From positions 248,001 to 312,000 of the forward strand of contig NZ_CAAJGL010000090.1 of the NCBI RefSeq assembly GCF_900996225.1: 64,000 bases of DNA, read 5' to 3'. Made by a program: the position numbers and the translations under genes. Within the stretch, counting starts at the first letter, position 1, and each line of letters opens with the position of its first letter. The notes beneath the pieces were generated by a model that made no database searches, was not told the DNA's origin, and worked only from the letters and a program-made list of their open reading frames with translations. Of the stretch, positions 54,750 through 63,293 are shown piece after piece. The DNA is from Paraburkholderia sp. BCC1884. Lineage in GTDB: Bacteria > Pseudomonadota > Gammaproteobacteria > Burkholderiales > Burkholderiaceae.

Positions 54750-55724
54750 TTACGCACGCAGCGGCCGCACCCGGGCCACGATCTCGCCGACAATGCCGCG
54801 CCGGAACGCCAGCACGCACGCGATGAAAATGATCCCCGTCACGATCGTCACCGACTCGCCCAGCGAACGGAACCAGTCGACGCCCGTCGACGCGGCCAGC
54901 GCCGAACCGATATCGCCGAGCCGATCTTCCAGCGCGACGATCAGCGCCGCGCCAAGCAGCGGCCCGAACAAGGTGCCCATGCCGCCGACCAGCGTCATCA
55001 GGATCACGAGCCCCGACATCGTCCAGTATGCGTCGCTCAAGGTTTCGAAGCCTTGCACCAGCACCTTGAGGGAACCCGCGAGCCCCGCAATGCCCGCCGA
55101 CAGAATGAACGCCAGCAGCTTGAAACGATCGGTATCGTAGCCGAGCGACACCGCGCGCGGTTCGTTCTCCTTGATCGCCACCAGCACCTGGCCGAACGGC
55201 GAATGCACGATGCGCACGATCAGCAGGAACGCGAGCACGACCACGGCCAGCACGACGAAGTACAGCGCGACGTCGGAGGAGAGATCGAGCACGCCGAACA
55301 GCTTGCCGCGCGGCACACCTTGCAGACCGTCCTCGCCATGCGTGAACGGCGCCTGCAGGAACACGAAGTAGACCATCTGCGCGAGCGCCAGCGTGACCAT
55401 CGCGAAGTAGATGCCCTGCCGGCGAATCGCGAACATGCCGACGATCAGCCCGAGGAAAGTAGCCGCCGCCGTGCCGGCCAGCACACCGAGTTCCGGCGAA
55501 AAGCCGAACGTCTGGATGGCATAGCCGGTGGTGTAACCCGCTGTCGCGAGAAACATCGCGTGGCCGAACGACAGCAGACCGGTATAGCCGATCAGCAGGT
55601 TGAAGGCCGCTGCAAACAGCGCGAAACACAGCACCTTCATCACGAAGAGCGGATAGATGCCAAGCACCGGCACCAGCAGCAGCGTGATCAGCAGCAGACC
55701 GTAGAGCACTTTTCTCTGCATCAT
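54750..55724 (-). CDS. livM: Branched-chain-type ABC permease LivM
   Basis: The 324-residue permease has about nine membrane helices; LLIGYTGLLSFGHAMFLATAGYT carries the LivM core motif and PFGQVLVAIKENEPRAVSLGYD is the cytoplasmic loop that contacts the ATPase. Its ATG overlaps the stop of the upstream livH gene by four bases. It is the last gene of the second ABC operon. Confidence 0.92.
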   Translation of the reverse strand: MMQRKVLYGLLLITLLLVPVLGIYPLFVMKVLCFALFAAAFNLLIGYTGLLSFGHAMFLATAGYTTGYAIQTFGFSPELGVLAGTAAATFLGLIVGMFAIRRQGIYFAMVTLALAQMVYFVFLQAPFTHGEDGLQGVPRGKLFGVLDLSSDVALYFVVLAVVVLAFLLIVRIVHSPFGQVLVAIKENEPRAVSLGYDTDRFKLLAFILSAGIAGLAGSLKVLVQGFETLSDAYWTMSGLVILMTLVGGMGTLFGPLLGAALIVALEDRLGDIGSALAASTGVDWFRSLGESVTIVTGIIFIACVLAFRRGIVGEIVARVRPLRA

Positions 55725-56605
55725 TTTTCCTTGCCGAAGAGGCCCGCCGGGCGCACGAGCAACACGAGCGCCATGATCACGAAGACGACGGTCGCCGACG
55801 CTTCCGGGTAGAACACGCGCGTCAGCCCTTCGATCACGCCGAGCATCAGACCAGTCAGTATCGAGCCCATGATCGAACCCATGCCGCCAATCACGACGAC
55901 TGCAAACACGGTGATGATCATCGGCTGGCCCATCAGCGGCGAAACCTGGATCACGGGCGCGGCGAGCACGCCGGCGAACGCCGCGAGTGCGACGCCGAAA
56001 CCGTAGGTCAGCGTAATCATCAACGGCACGTTCACGCCGAAGGCTTCGACGAGTTTCGGGTTCTCCGTGCCCGCGCGCAGATAGGCGCCAAGCCGCGTCT
56101 TCTCGATCACGAACCAGGTCGCGAAGCACACCGCGAGCGACGCCACCACGACCCAGGCACGATAGTTCGGCAGGAACATGAAGCCGAGGTTGGTCGCGCC
56201 GGACAATGCCGAAGGCACGTCGTACGGCTGACCCGACGAGCCGTAGATCGAACGGAACACGCCTTCGACTACCAGCGTCAACCCAAAGGTGAGCAACAGG
56301 CCATACAGATGATCGAGCTTGTAGAGCCAGCGCAGCATGGTGCGCTCGATCGCCATGCCGAACAGCCCGACGATGAGCGGCGCCAGCACCAGCATCACCC
56401 AGTACGGCAGGCCGAAATACGAAAAGCCCATCCAGGCGAGCATCGCGCCGAGCATGAACAACGCCCCGTGCGCGAAGTTGATCACGTTGAGCAAGCCGAA
56501 GATGACCGCCAGCCCGAGACTCAGAATCGCGTAGAACGAGCCGTTGACGAGCCCCAGCAGCAGCTGGCTCAGCATCGCCGGTAGCGGAACGCCAAAGATT
56601 TCCAT
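55721..56605 (-). CDS. livH: Branched-chain-type ABC permease LivH
   Basis: The 294-residue permease has membrane helices throughout and the LivH pattern GLVNGSFYAILSLGLAVIFGLLNVINFAHG (in part) and VVVIGGMGSIMGSILTGLMLGVIEGL. The start at 56605 follows an AAGG site; the frame extends to 56668 without family content. It overlaps livM by four bases. Confidence 0.93.
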   Translation of the reverse strand: MEIFGVPLPAMLSQLLLGLVNGSFYAILSLGLAVIFGLLNVINFAHGALFMLGAMLAWMGFSYFGLPYWVMLVLAPLIVGLFGMAIERTMLRWLYKLDHLYGLLLTFGLTLVVEGVFRSIYGSSGQPYDVPSALSGATNLGFMFLPNYRAWVVVASLAVCFATWFVIEKTRLGAYLRAGTENPKLVEAFGVNVPLMITLTYGFGVALAAFAGVLAAPVIQVSPLMGQPMIITVFAVVVIGGMGSIMGSILTGLMLGVIEGLTRVFYPEASATVVFVIMALVLLVRPAGLFGKEK

Positions 56606-56782
56606 TGAAGCCTTAACAAGGTGAAACCGGCCACGCCCGAGCCGGCCTGCGCGATCGACCGCCAACACGCCGATCGCGCGCCGCAGGTAAAACCGTTCGC
56701 CGTCATCCTGTGTACCATCACGGAATCACAAATTTCCCGTCAGATATGGCAGGAAGACGGCTATCCGGTTATGAACCGGTGT

Positions 56783-57997
56783 TTATTTCCACAACGCGCA
56801 GCGCGTTTGCGCCTTGGTCGTGAACGCCTGTTCGCCCGGGATCGTCGCCATGATCTTGTAGTAGTCCCACGGCTCTTTGGACTCGGCCGGCGTCTTCACC
56901 TGCATCAGGTACATGTCGTGGATCATGCTGCCGTCCTGACGGATGTAACCCTTCGCGTAGAAATCGTCGATCTTGGTCTTGCGCAGTTGCGCCATCACCT
57001 TGTCGGTGTCGGTCGAACCGACTGCCTTCACGGCATTCAGGTAGGTCATGGTCGCCGAGTAGTCGGCGGCCTGCAGGCTCGACGGCATCTTCTTGGTCTT
57101 GTCGAAGTAGCGCTGTGCCCACTTGCGCGTGTTGGCGTCCTTGTTCCAGTACCAGCTGTCCGTGAGCACCAGACCTTGGGTGGTTTCCAGACCCAGGCTG
57201 TGCACGTCGTCGATGAACATCAGCAGCGCGGCGAGTTTCATCGTCTTGGTCACGCCGAATTCCTTCGCGGCCTTGATCGAATTGACGGTGTCGCCGCCGG
57301 CATTCGCGAGGCCCAGAATCTGTGCCTTCGATGCTTGCGCCTGCAACAGGAACGACGAGAAGTCCGACGCCGACAACGGTGCGCGCACCGCGCCGAGCAC
57401 CTGGCCGCCATTCGCCTTCACCACGTCCGAGGTCGCTTTTTCGAGCGCCTTGCCGAAAGCGTAGTCAGCCGTGAGGAAGTACCACGTCTTGCCGCCCTGC
57501 TTCGTCACCGCCGAGCCGGTGCCGTTGGCGAGCGCCGTCGTGTCGTACGCGTAGTGGATCGTGTACGGCGTGCATTGCTCGTTGGTCAGCGTGTCGGCTC
57601 CCGCGCCGATGTTGATGTACACCTTGTGCTTCTCGCCCGCCACGGTATTCATCGACAAACCGGTTGCCGAGTTCGTGCCGCCGATCAGCATGTCGACGCC
57701 GTCGCGATCGAACCATTCACGCGCGCGCGAGGCGGCGATGTCCGCCTTGTTCTGGTGATCCGCGTAGACCAGCGTGATCGGCTTGCCGTTGACCTTGCCG
57801 CCGAAGTCGGCGATGGCCATACGGATGGCTTCGAGGCCGCCCGGGCCGTCGATATCCGCATACAGCCCCGAGAGATCGGTGATGTAGCCGATCTTCACCG
57901 CGTCGTCGGCCGCTTGCACGCTGCCCATCGTGAGGGTGGCGCCGGCGACGGCCGCGAAACAAAGTGTGGCGAGTCGCGCGAGTGGTTTCTTGTTCAT
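56783..57997 (-). CDS. ABC transporter periplasmic binding protein of the second operon
   Basis: The 404-residue receptor has a signal peptide (MNKKPLARLATLCFAAVAGATLTMGSVQA) and a type I binding fold starting DAVKIGYITDLSGLYADIDGPGG. It is only distantly related to copies 1 and 2. It lies between the ATPase and permease genes. The ligand is unknown; amides, urea-like compounds and aromatic or branched amino acids are all possible for this class. Confidence 0.9.
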   Translation of the reverse strand: MNKKPLARLATLCFAAVAGATLTMGSVQAADDAVKIGYITDLSGLYADIDGPGGLEAIRMAIADFGGKVNGKPITLVYADHQNKADIAASRAREWFDRDGVDMLIGGTNSATGLSMNTVAGEKHKVYINIGAGADTLTNEQCTPYTIHYAYDTTALANGTGSAVTKQGGKTWYFLTADYAFGKALEKATSDVVKANGGQVLGAVRAPLSASDFSSFLLQAQASKAQILGLANAGGDTVNSIKAAKEFGVTKTMKLAALLMFIDDVHSLGLETTQGLVLTDSWYWNKDANTRKWAQRYFDKTKKMPSSLQAADYSATMTYLNAVKAVGSTDTDKVMAQLRKTKIDDFYAKGYIRQDGSMIHDMYLMQVKTPAESKEPWDYYKIMATIPGEQAFTTKAQTRCALWK

Positions 57998-58050
57998 TCC
58001 TGTCTCCTGGTTTCTTCGCTTGTGGTTATCAGAGGCAATCGGGCGCTCGG

Positions 58051-58809
58051 TTATACGCCCAGTAAATCGTGCAGGACCGGCATTTTGCTTTCGAGCTCGC
58101 TGGCCCCGAAGTGCTCGACGATCGAACCGTGCTCCATCACGTAGAAGCGATCGGCAAGCGGCGCGGCAAAGCGGAAATTCTGTTCGACCATCACGACCGT
58201 ATAGCCACGCTCCTTGAGCGTGATGATCATGCGCGCGAGTGCCTGCACGATCACGGGCGCGAGGCCCTCCGAAATCTCGTCGAGCAGCAGCAGACTCGCG
58301 CCCGTACGCAGAATGCGCGCCACCGCGAGCATCTGCTGTTCGCCGCCCGAGAGGCGGGTACCCTGGCTCATGCGGCGTTCCTGCAGATTCGGGAACATCG
58401 AATAGATTTCTTCGAGCGACATCATGTGCGCCTTGTCGCCGACAGGCGGCGGCAACAGCAGATTCTCCTCACAGGAGAGGCTCGAAAAAATGCCGCGCTC
58501 TTCCGGGCAATAGCCGATACCGCAATGCGCGACCCGATGCGTGGGCATGCTGATGGTTTCGCGGCCGCCGATACGAATCGACCCCGTGCGCCGTCCCGTC
58601 AAACCCATGATGGCGCGCAGCGTAGTGGTGCGCCCCGCGCCGTTGCGGCCGAGCAGCGTGACGACTTCGCCGCGGTTCACCGTCAGATTGACGCCATGCA
58701 GGATATGGGATTCCCCGTACCACGCCTGCAAACCCGCAATTTCCAGCGCGGGCACGGCTTCACCCATGCCGCTCACTTCGAGGCTTTCGCGCTCGGCAAT
58801 CGTATTCAT
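58051..58809 (-). CDS. livF: LivF-type ABC ATPase with Arg in Walker A
   Basis: The 252-residue ATPase shows the signature LSGGEQQMLAVARIL and Walker B LLLLDEISEGLAP, but Walker A reads GRNGAGRTTT (residues 54-63): Arg60 (codon CGC) stands where Lys is expected. Lys codons differ at two positions from CGC, so a single sequencing error is unlikely. It also has GIGYCPEERGIFSSLSCEENLL. It overlaps livG by four bases. Confidence 0.9.
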   Translation of the reverse strand: MNTIAERESLEVSGMGEAVPALEIAGLQAWYGESHILHGVNLTVNRGEVVTLLGRNGAGRTTTLRAIMGLTGRRTGSIRIGGRETISMPTHRVAHCGIGYCPEERGIFSSLSCEENLLLPPPVGDKAHMMSLEEIYSMFPNLQERRMSQGTRLSGGEQQMLAVARILRTGASLLLLDEISEGLAPVIVQALARMIITLKERGYTVVMVEQNFRFAAPLADRFYVMEHGSIVEHFGASELESKMPVLHDLLGV

Positions 58810-59585
58810 GCGTGGGCTCCGGCGAGCGCCGCGTCGGCGCTGCCCATATAGGCTTGCATCACGAGCGGATTCTTCGACACTTCGGCGTAGCTGCCTTCGG
58901 CGAGCACTTCACCGCGTTGCAGCACGGTAATGGTGTCGGAGATGCCGGCGATCACGTTCATGTTGTGCTCGACCATCAGGATGGTGCGACCGCTCGATAC
59001 TTTTTTGATCAGTGCCGTGACGCGGTCCACGTCTTCATGGCCCATGCCTTGCGTGGGTTCGTCGAGCAGCATCAACTCGGGTTCCATGGCAAGCGTGGTG
59101 GCGATTTCCAGCGCGCGCTTGCGGCCGTAGGAAAGCTCGACCGTCAATACATCGGCGAAATCGGTCAATCCGACCTGAGTGAGCAGGTCCATCGCGCGAT
59201 CGTCGAGCTGGCGCAAAGTGCGCTCGCTCTTCCAGAAGTGAAACGCGGTGCCGAGTTGGCGCTGCAAGCCGATACGCACGTTCTGCAATGCTGTCAGATG
59301 CGGGAACACCGCGGAAATCTGGAACGAGCGGATGATGCCGCGCCGCGCAATTTGCGCCGGACGTTCCTTCGTGATGTCGATACCGTTGAAGACGATCTGG
59401 CCCGCGGTGGGCTCGAGAAATTTGGTGAGCAGGTTAAAGCAGGTGGTCTTGCCTGCCCCATTGGGACCGATCAGCGCATGGATGGAACCACGGCGTACGC
59501 GCAGGTTCACCCCGTTCACGGCGATGAAGCCCTTGAACTCTCGGGTGAGGCCGCGCGTTTCGAGAATCGTATCGCCGAGAATCAT
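58806..59585 (-). CDS. livG: LivG-type ABC ATPase
   Basis: The 259-residue ATPase has a normal Walker A GPNGAGKTTCFNLLTKFL, the signature-region LSYGRKRALEIATTLA and LMLLDEPTQGMGHEDV. It is the first gene of the second operon and could supply the catalytic site that its LivF partner may lack. The start at 59585 has GGAAGGGAAC before it; an ATG four codons upstream is possible. Confidence 0.92.
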   Translation of the reverse strand: MILGDTILETRGLTREFKGFIAVNGVNLRVRRGSIHALIGPNGAGKTTCFNLLTKFLEPTAGQIVFNGIDITKERPAQIARRGIIRSFQISAVFPHLTALQNVRIGLQRQLGTAFHFWKSERTLRQLDDRAMDLLTQVGLTDFADVLTVELSYGRKRALEIATTLAMEPELMLLDEPTQGMGHEDVDRVTALIKKVSSGRTILMVEHNMNVIAGISDTITVLQRGEVLAEGSYAEVSKNPLVMQAYMGSADAALAGAHA

Positions 59586-59820
59586 GTTCCCTTCCATACG
59601 GAGTAAGGCGAAGCACTACGATCTTCCGCGCGAACCGCTGCGCGACTTTTTTATGACGGTGGCACCCCGTGCCACTCGTTGGCGTGCTGCACCAATCCGG
59701 ACGGTAATCCATGGGGCAGCATGCAGCATGGCTGCCATTGTCGCGCCAATGATGCAGCGCATTCATCGGGATTTGCACTTAGTGGATGACGCCGGTCCGA
59801 TGCGCGCGCCGCGTCGGCTG
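59586..59820. other. Gap upstream of the second ABC operon
   Basis: This 235-base stretch separates the GMC oxidoreductase stop from livG. It should carry the operon's promoter, but I could not pick out a convincing -35/-10 pair. Confidence 0.4.
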
Positions 59821-61536
59821 TCACACCGCCGACATGGTCACGGCCGCGCCGGTCTGCGCCGTCCGGCTGCCGCCCACGCGCGCACGCCGATCCTCGCGGA
59901 TCATGTCGCTGGCTCGTTCGGCGATCATCAGCGTCGGCGAATTGGTGTTGCCCGAGGTGATATTCGGCATCACCGATGCGTCGACCACCCGCAAGCCGTC
60001 GACGCCGATCACACGCAGCCGGTTATCGACCACCGCGCCCGGATCGTCGATCGTCCCCATGCGACAGGTGCCGACCGGGTGAAAGATGGTCGTACCGACC
60101 GCGCCTGCGGCCTGTTGCAGCTCTTCTTCCGTCTGATACTGGATGCCCGGCAAAATCTCCTGCGGCCGATAGCGCGACAACGCGGGCGCCGCGGCAATCC
60201 GGCGCGTGACTCGCAGCGCGTTGGCGGCGACGTGCCGGTCGTAATCGGTGGAGAGATAGTTCGGTGCGATCAACGGTGGCGCTGAGGCATCGGCGGATTC
60301 GATGTGAATGCTGCCGCGCGAAGTGGGACGCAACTGGCACACCGAGGCCGTGAATGCATTGAAGCGATGCAGCGGCTCGCCGAAACGATCGAGCGAAAGC
60401 GGCTGCACGTGATACTCGAGATCGGGACGCGTGAGCGAGCGATCGTCGGGATCGGATTTGGCAAACGCGCCGAGTTGCGAAGGCGACATCGACATCGGCC
60501 CGCTTTGAAACAGCGCGTACTGCATGCCGATCATCAGCTTGCCCCACCAATGCGCGGACGCCGTATTGAGTGTGCGCACGCCGTCGACCTTATAGGCCAT
60601 ACGCAATTGCAGATGGTCCTGAAAATTTTCGCCGACGCCGCGCAGATCGTTGACGACATCGATACCGAGATTCTGCAGCCGCGCCCCATTGCCGATGCCC
60701 GAGAGTTCGAGCAATTGCGGCGAATTCACCGCGCCCGCGCAGAGGATCACTTCGCAGCGAGCCTTGGCGAGATAGTCGATGTTCTCGCCGCGATATTCGA
60801 CGCCGGTGCAGCGACGTCCTTCGAAAACGACGCGTTGTGTTTGCGCGCCGGTAATCACCGTGAGATTCGGCCGCCTGAGCGCAGGCCGCAAAAACGCCTT
60901 TGAGGCATTCCAGCGAATCCCGCGCTTCTGATTGACGTCGAAATAGCCAACGCCCGTGTTATCGCCACGATTGAAATCTTCGGTTGCGGGGATGCCGGTC
61001 TCCTGCGCGGCGCGTGAGAACTCTTCGAGAATCTTCCATTTCAGGCGCTGCTTTTCGACACGCCATGGACCACCCGCGCCATGCGATTCGCTCGCGCCGG
61101 CGTGATGATCTTCGCTGCGTTTGAAGACCGGCAGAACCGAGTTCCACGACCACGACGCGTCGTTCGTGACGCGTGCCCATTCGTCGTAATCTTCGCGCTG
61201 GCCGCGCATGTAGATCATGCCGTTGATCGACGAACTGCCGCCCAACACACGGCCACGTGGATACGACAGCGAGCGGCCGTTCAAGCCTGTTTCCGCCTGG
61301 GTTTTATAGAGCCAGTCCGTGCGCGGATTGCCGATGCAATAAAGGTAGCCGACGGGGACGTGAATCCAGTGGTAATCGTCCTTGCCACCCGCTTCGAGCA
61401 GCAGAACCTGAATGTCGGGGTCCTGGGTCAGGCGATTGGCCAGCACACACCCCGCCGTACCCGCACCCACGATCACGTAATCGAATTCGCCTTCGAGGCG
61501 CCGGTTCGACGCAGGCGTACTTTGGGCGTAGCTCAT
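59821..61536 (-). CDS. GMC-family FAD-dependent oxidoreductase (choline dehydrogenase-like)
   Basis: The 571-residue flavoprotein starts with the FAD loop VIVGAGTAGCVLANRL, followed by PRGRVLGGSSSINGMIYMRGQ (GMC signature 1), GAVNSPQLLELSGIG (signature 2) and the C-terminal active-site His region GTTIFHPVGTCRMG and GNTNSPTLMIAER. It oxidises an alcohol to an aldehyde. Its place directly behind an aldehyde dehydrogenase gene suggests two successive oxidations of an alcohol substrate. The start at 61536 has CAGGAGACG before it. Confidence 0.92.
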   Translation of the reverse strand: MSYAQSTPASNRRLEGEFDYVIVGAGTAGCVLANRLTQDPDIQVLLLEAGGKDDYHWIHVPVGYLYCIGNPRTDWLYKTQAETGLNGRSLSYPRGRVLGGSSSINGMIYMRGQREDYDEWARVTNDASWSWNSVLPVFKRSEDHHAGASESHGAGGPWRVEKQRLKWKILEEFSRAAQETGIPATEDFNRGDNTGVGYFDVNQKRGIRWNASKAFLRPALRRPNLTVITGAQTQRVVFEGRRCTGVEYRGENIDYLAKARCEVILCAGAVNSPQLLELSGIGNGARLQNLGIDVVNDLRGVGENFQDHLQLRMAYKVDGVRTLNTASAHWWGKLMIGMQYALFQSGPMSMSPSQLGAFAKSDPDDRSLTRPDLEYHVQPLSLDRFGEPLHRFNAFTASVCQLRPTSRGSIHIESADASAPPLIAPNYLSTDYDRHVAANALRVTRRIAAAPALSRYRPQEILPGIQYQTEEELQQAAGAVGTTIFHPVGTCRMGTIDDPGAVVDNRLRVIGVDGLRVVDASVMPNITSGNTNSPTLMIAERASDMIREDRRARVGGSRTAQTGAAVTMSAV

Positions 61537-61613
61537 GGTTTCGTCTCCTGATCTTTTTTCTTCAAGCCGCACTCCATCGAGAATGAAGTGCGGCGTCATG
61601 CTTTATCTGTTTT

Positions 61614-63152
61614 TTATTTGGCGACGGGCATGGTGAACTCCGCACCCTTCGCAATACTGTCCGGCCACCGCTGCATGATGCTTTTGTAGCGCGTATAAAA
61701 GCGCACGCCTTCTTCACCGTAGGCGTGATGATCGCCGAACAGCGAACGCTTCCAGCCGCCGAACGAATGCCATGCCATCGGTACTGGAATCGGCACGTTG
61801 ATGCCAACCATACCGATCTGGATCTGCCGCGAAAACGCGCGAGCCACACCGCCGTCGGAAGTGAAGAGCGACACGCCGTTGGCAAACTCGTTGCCGTTGA
61901 TCAACTCCACCGCGGATGCAAAATCCGGCACACGTACCACGCACAGCACGGGCCCGAAAATTTCTTCGCGATAGATTTTCATGTCGGTCGACACGTCGTC
62001 GAATAAGGTGCCGCCCAGGAAGAAGCCCTTCTCGTGACCGCTTACCTGATGACCACGCCCGTCGACCACCAGCTTTGCACCTGCTGCGATGCCCGCATCG
62101 ATATAGCCCACCACCTTGTCGCGATGCACCGCTGTCACGAGCGGACCCATCTCGGCGTCCGACTCCATGCCGTTGAGAATCTTCAGGCTCTTCACGCGCG
62201 GCGTGAGTCGCTCGATCAACTCATCGGCGATATGGCCCACGGCGACAGCCACCGAAATCGCCATGCAGCGTTCGCCGGCCGATCCGTACGCGGCGCCGAT
62301 CAGGGCATCGACCGCCTGATCGAGATCCGCGTCCGGCATCACGACCAGATGATTCTTCGCTCCGCCCAACGCCTGGACCCGCTTGCCGCGTTTCGTGCCT
62401 TCCGTGTAGATATATTCGGCAATCGGCGTCGAGCCGACAAACGACAGCGCGCTCACTTGCGGGTGCTCGAGCAAGGCGTCGACGGCCACCTTGTCACCGT
62501 GCACGACGTTGAACACGCCATCCGGCAAGCCGGCTTCCTTCAGCAACCCGGCAAGCCGATTTGCGCACGAAGGATCACGCTCGGACGGTTTCAGCACGAA
62601 GGTGTTGCCGCAAGCAATCGCCACGGGGAACATCCAGCACGGCACCATCATCGGAAAATTGAAAGGCGTAATGCCGGCGACCACGCCGAGCGGCTGACGC
62701 AGATTCCAGTTGTCGATGCCTCCGCCGATCTGGTCGGTAAAGTCGGTCTTCAACAGATTCGGAATGCCGCACGCGAACTCGACGATCTCGATGCCGCGCA
62801 TCACCTCGCCCTTCGCATCCGAGAACACCTTGCCGTGCTCGCGCGTGATCAACTCCGCGAGTTCGTCGTGGTGACGGTCGAGCAATTCCTTGAACCTGAA
62901 CATCACGCGGGCCCGTTTGATCGGCGCGGTTTCGCTCCATGCGGGAAACGCGGCTTGCGCCGCAGCGACTGCAGCATCCACTTCGGCGACGCTTGCAAGC
63001 GGCACGCGCGCGCTCACACTGCCGAGCGCGGGATTGAAGACATCGCCGAAGCGGCCGCTCGTGCCCTCGATCGTCTTGCCGTTGACGAAATGCGTCAGCG
63101 CGTGTGCGCCGGTCTGACTCTGCTGCACCACATCCTGATCTGTCTCGCTCAT
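61614..63152 (-). CDS. mmsA: Methylmalonate-semialdehyde dehydrogenase (CoA-acylating), MmsA-like
   Basis: The 512-residue enzyme belongs to the aldehyde dehydrogenase superfamily, and its features are those of the CoA-acylating MmsA/IolA type: PLGVVAGITPFNFPMMVPCWMFP, LGGAKNHLVVMPDADLDQ, the catalytic Cys in YGSAGERCMAIS, and FGGWKRSLFGDHHAYGEEGVRFYT. It would convert methylmalonate or malonate semialdehyde to propionyl- or acetyl-CoA. AGGAAGAGGA precedes the ATG. It is divergent from a LysR regulator. Confidence 0.93.
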   Translation of the reverse strand: MSETDQDVVQQSQTGAHALTHFVNGKTIEGTSGRFGDVFNPALGSVSARVPLASVAEVDAAVAAAQAAFPAWSETAPIKRARVMFRFKELLDRHHDELAELITREHGKVFSDAKGEVMRGIEIVEFACGIPNLLKTDFTDQIGGGIDNWNLRQPLGVVAGITPFNFPMMVPCWMFPVAIACGNTFVLKPSERDPSCANRLAGLLKEAGLPDGVFNVVHGDKVAVDALLEHPQVSALSFVGSTPIAEYIYTEGTKRGKRVQALGGAKNHLVVMPDADLDQAVDALIGAAYGSAGERCMAISVAVAVGHIADELIERLTPRVKSLKILNGMESDAEMGPLVTAVHRDKVVGYIDAGIAAGAKLVVDGRGHQVSGHEKGFFLGGTLFDDVSTDMKIYREEIFGPVLCVVRVPDFASAVELINGNEFANGVSLFTSDGGVARAFSRQIQIGMVGINVPIPVPMAWHSFGGWKRSLFGDHHAYGEEGVRFYTRYKSIMQRWPDSIAKGAEFTMPVAK

Positions 63153-63249
63153 GTCGTCCTCTTCCTGAGAAATCTTCCGCCCGGCGCTCGAAGCGTCGCA
63201 AAGGCGTGCCGAACGGCGAGCGTACGGCGCTTTATCGAGACAAATCCAA

Positions 63250-63262
63250 TGAGTAATGCTCA
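63250..63262. promoter_or_regulatory. Candidate LysR binding site between mmsA and the LysR gene
   Basis: TGAGTAATGCTCA is a short palindrome of the T-N11-A form that LysR-type regulators recognise. It lies in the 141-bp gap between the divergent genes. Confidence 0.5.
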
Positions 63263-63293
63263 ACTGCGCTATAAGCCGGGCTAATATCAGGAT

